Source: an uncultured Alistipes sp.
GTDB taxonomy: Bacteria > Bacteroidota > Bacteroidia > Bacteroidales > Rikenellaceae
DNA: 45,721 nucleotides
Reading direction: 5' to 3'
Assembly: GCA_944320985.1 (NCBI GenBank)
Contig: CALUJN010000009.1
Location: forward strand, 1-45,721
Made by a program: the position numbers and the translations under genes. Position 1 is the first letter of the stretch. Every line of letters starts with the position of its first letter. The notes beneath the pieces were generated by a model. That model was not told the DNA's origin. It ran no database searches and saw only the letters and a program-made list of their open reading frames with translations. This document shows positions 44,350 to 45,721 of the stretch, piece by piece.

Positions 44350-45630
44350 TTATATACGGCCACCGTCCGGACTGCGGACGGAGAAGTGACCGGAGGGACG
44401 CCGCGGGTGGTTTTGCGGACACCGGGATGTGGTATTCATCATCGGAAAAAGATCTTCCAGGGCAACTTCACTCTGCACTTTATCGCTATACAAATTCCGT
44501 TTTACACCATATGTAGTTACCATTGTAAGATACACAGCCTTCTTTGTCTCTGCAATAAACGATGATTTCTTATTACGAAGTTCCGCTTCATATGATTTGC
44601 TAATGACATACTCATCCGTCGAATATTTCATTTCACAAAGATTTATGGTTTGGTCTTTACGGTCAATAATCAAGTCTATCTGGGCTTCACATTCTGCATT
44701 AGTACTGCGCCATGATGACGTTAGAGTTTGAACTCCGGCAATCCCCAAGGCGGTTTTCAGTTGTCTTATATGATTTAAACACAGCATTTCAAAAGAATAG
44801 CCTGCCCATGCGTTATGCTGTGGAGTATCGATAGAATTCTTCCAAAACTGCTCATCGTTATAGCGATTTGCTTTGATGAAACGGAAATAAAAGAGAATAT
44901 AAAAATCTGTCAATTGATATAATTTATCTCGTTCTTTCTTCCCGTATGCATTATATATTCTGATAAATCCACAAGTTTTTCAGTATATTGCATAAGCCTC
45001 CGTTGCTCGACAGTTTCGTTCCACGAATTATTTCATCACGACTAATACCTTTCATCTTTTTGCTCAACACCTCCACGATTTTTACATAATCCTCTGAATT
45101 GCGGAAAAGTGCGGCATAGAGATTCTCGAATTCATTTTTCAGCAGTGCATTTTGTTCGAAGAAAAGTTTGTCTATATTTTGTGATATACTAAAGCCTTTG
45201 GTCATCATGCTGAGATAATATGGGATTCCGCCCATTGCCATATAGCATTCTGCTATTTGGTATCGAGTATATTCCATGTTTCGAGATAAGAAATACTCCT
45301 CACACTCACAAAGCGTAAAAGGCCCAGCATTATTTTATATGTGAGACGATTGTGCAGACCGCCATGATTATTGATGAGCATATCTATCATCCACGATGTT
45401 GCAGAACCACATACGACTAACACTATGTCGTGTCTGGCCGAGGCCCAGCCATTCCAGAAATACTCCAAAGCTTGAATAAATTTAGAACGTGCCGTATCAA
45501 GCCAAGGTAGTTCATCCAAAAATATCACCTTGCGGTCATCCTGCAAATGCTCGATATATGTAATCAACTGTTCAAAAGCCTCCAACCATGATGAAGCTTT
45601 CCAGTTACAATCCAAATAAATTTGGATCAA
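44350..45630 (-). pseudogene. AAA-type ATPase (ATPase_2/DUF4143- or DUF234-like), frameshifted
   Basis: AT-rich minus-strand remnants of one gene for an ATP-binding protein of the family with an N-terminal P-loop ATPase and a C-terminal nuclease-like domain. Recognisable: Walker B (KVIFLDELPWLD, near 45515-45550), FWNGWASARHDIVLVVCGSATSWM, AMGGIPYYL, and the C-terminal IDLIIDRKDQTINLCEMKYS. At least three frame changes break it: near 45318 (MLG to PFTLCECEEYF), near 45000 and near 44960. The Walker A region is not in the expected place upstream. The 3' end runs into unrelated sequence after EDLF, so the original stop is lost. Homologues are often viewed as selfish or defence-like genes of unclear role. 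Confidence 0.8.
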
Positions 45631-45721
45631 AGTTTTTGGTTAGATTTGTTTTTATTTCATTAACAACATATTGCGTTTCTTGAAGATCTTCCCGGCCAAA
45701 GGTCAAGGCACAAGTGACTCC
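45605..45721 (-). pseudogene. C-terminal coding fragment at the right edge (partial)
   Basis: A 38-codon open frame running off the window edge and ending in TAA at 45605. It reads TFGREDLQETQYVVNEI with a tail KNFDPNLFGL. It overlaps, in another frame, the first readable part of the ATPase remnant, so it may be a separate gene end joined to it or part of the same gene in yet another frame. Family not recognised. Confidence 0.3.

Overview
The window is from an anaerobic gut-type Bacteroidetes, most likely Alistipes (Rikenellaceae). Evidence: the 5' end of a Bacteroidetes 16S rRNA gene with Alistipes-like early variable sequence, promoters of the Bacteroidetes type (TTTG at -33, TAnnTTTG at -7), SusC/SusD pairs, a hybrid two-component sensor-regulator, and sulfatases that all carry serine at the formylglycine position.

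Layout. 1-3.1 kb: start of an rRNA operon on the minus strand with three tandem promoters, then a secreted subtilisin-like lipoprotein. 3.2-4.0 kb: lspA and tRNA-Leu(CAG) with a strong terminator. 4.0-4.6 kb: remnant DNA without an intact gene. 4.6-11.4 kb (minus, moderate GC): an intact hybrid two-component system (HTCS), two GH43-type lipoproteins or exported proteins, and the 3' half of a sulfatase cut off by foreign AT-rich DNA. 11.6-12.6 kb: an IS3-family element whose transposase has lost its catalytic core. 12.6-44.3 kb (high GC): a large polysaccharide-utilisation region. Its minus-strand part holds a GH78-type rhamnosidase, a sulfatase, a second HTCS and a second GH43 (both pseudogenes), an intact sulfatase, a fimbrillin/FISUMP-like surface lipoprotein, SusD and SusC. 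Its plus-strand part is a tight nine-gene operon: GH43, GH36 alpha-galactosidase, exported FAD oxidoreductase, an unrecognised glycosidase-like protein, sulfatase, a second kind of GH43, a second exported FAD oxidoreductase and two sulfatases, ended by an intrinsic terminator. 44.3-45.7 kb (AT-rich): a frameshifted ATPase pseudogene.

How it works together (inference). SusC/SusD and the surface lipoprotein would bind and import a sulfated, probably galactose- and rhamnose-containing glycan. Sulfatases, GH43s, GH36 and GH78 would trim it, and the two exported FAD oxidoreductases with N-terminal beta-sandwich domains would add an oxidative step. The 4.6-11.4 kb and 17.4-21.3 kb stretches are homologous arms in the same gene order. 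They have decayed in complementary ways: the regulator and GH43 survive in the first, the sulfatase in the second. The surviving HTCS may therefore control both. The oxidoreductase/unknown-glycosidase module and the reciprocal decay of the two arms are the most interesting points.
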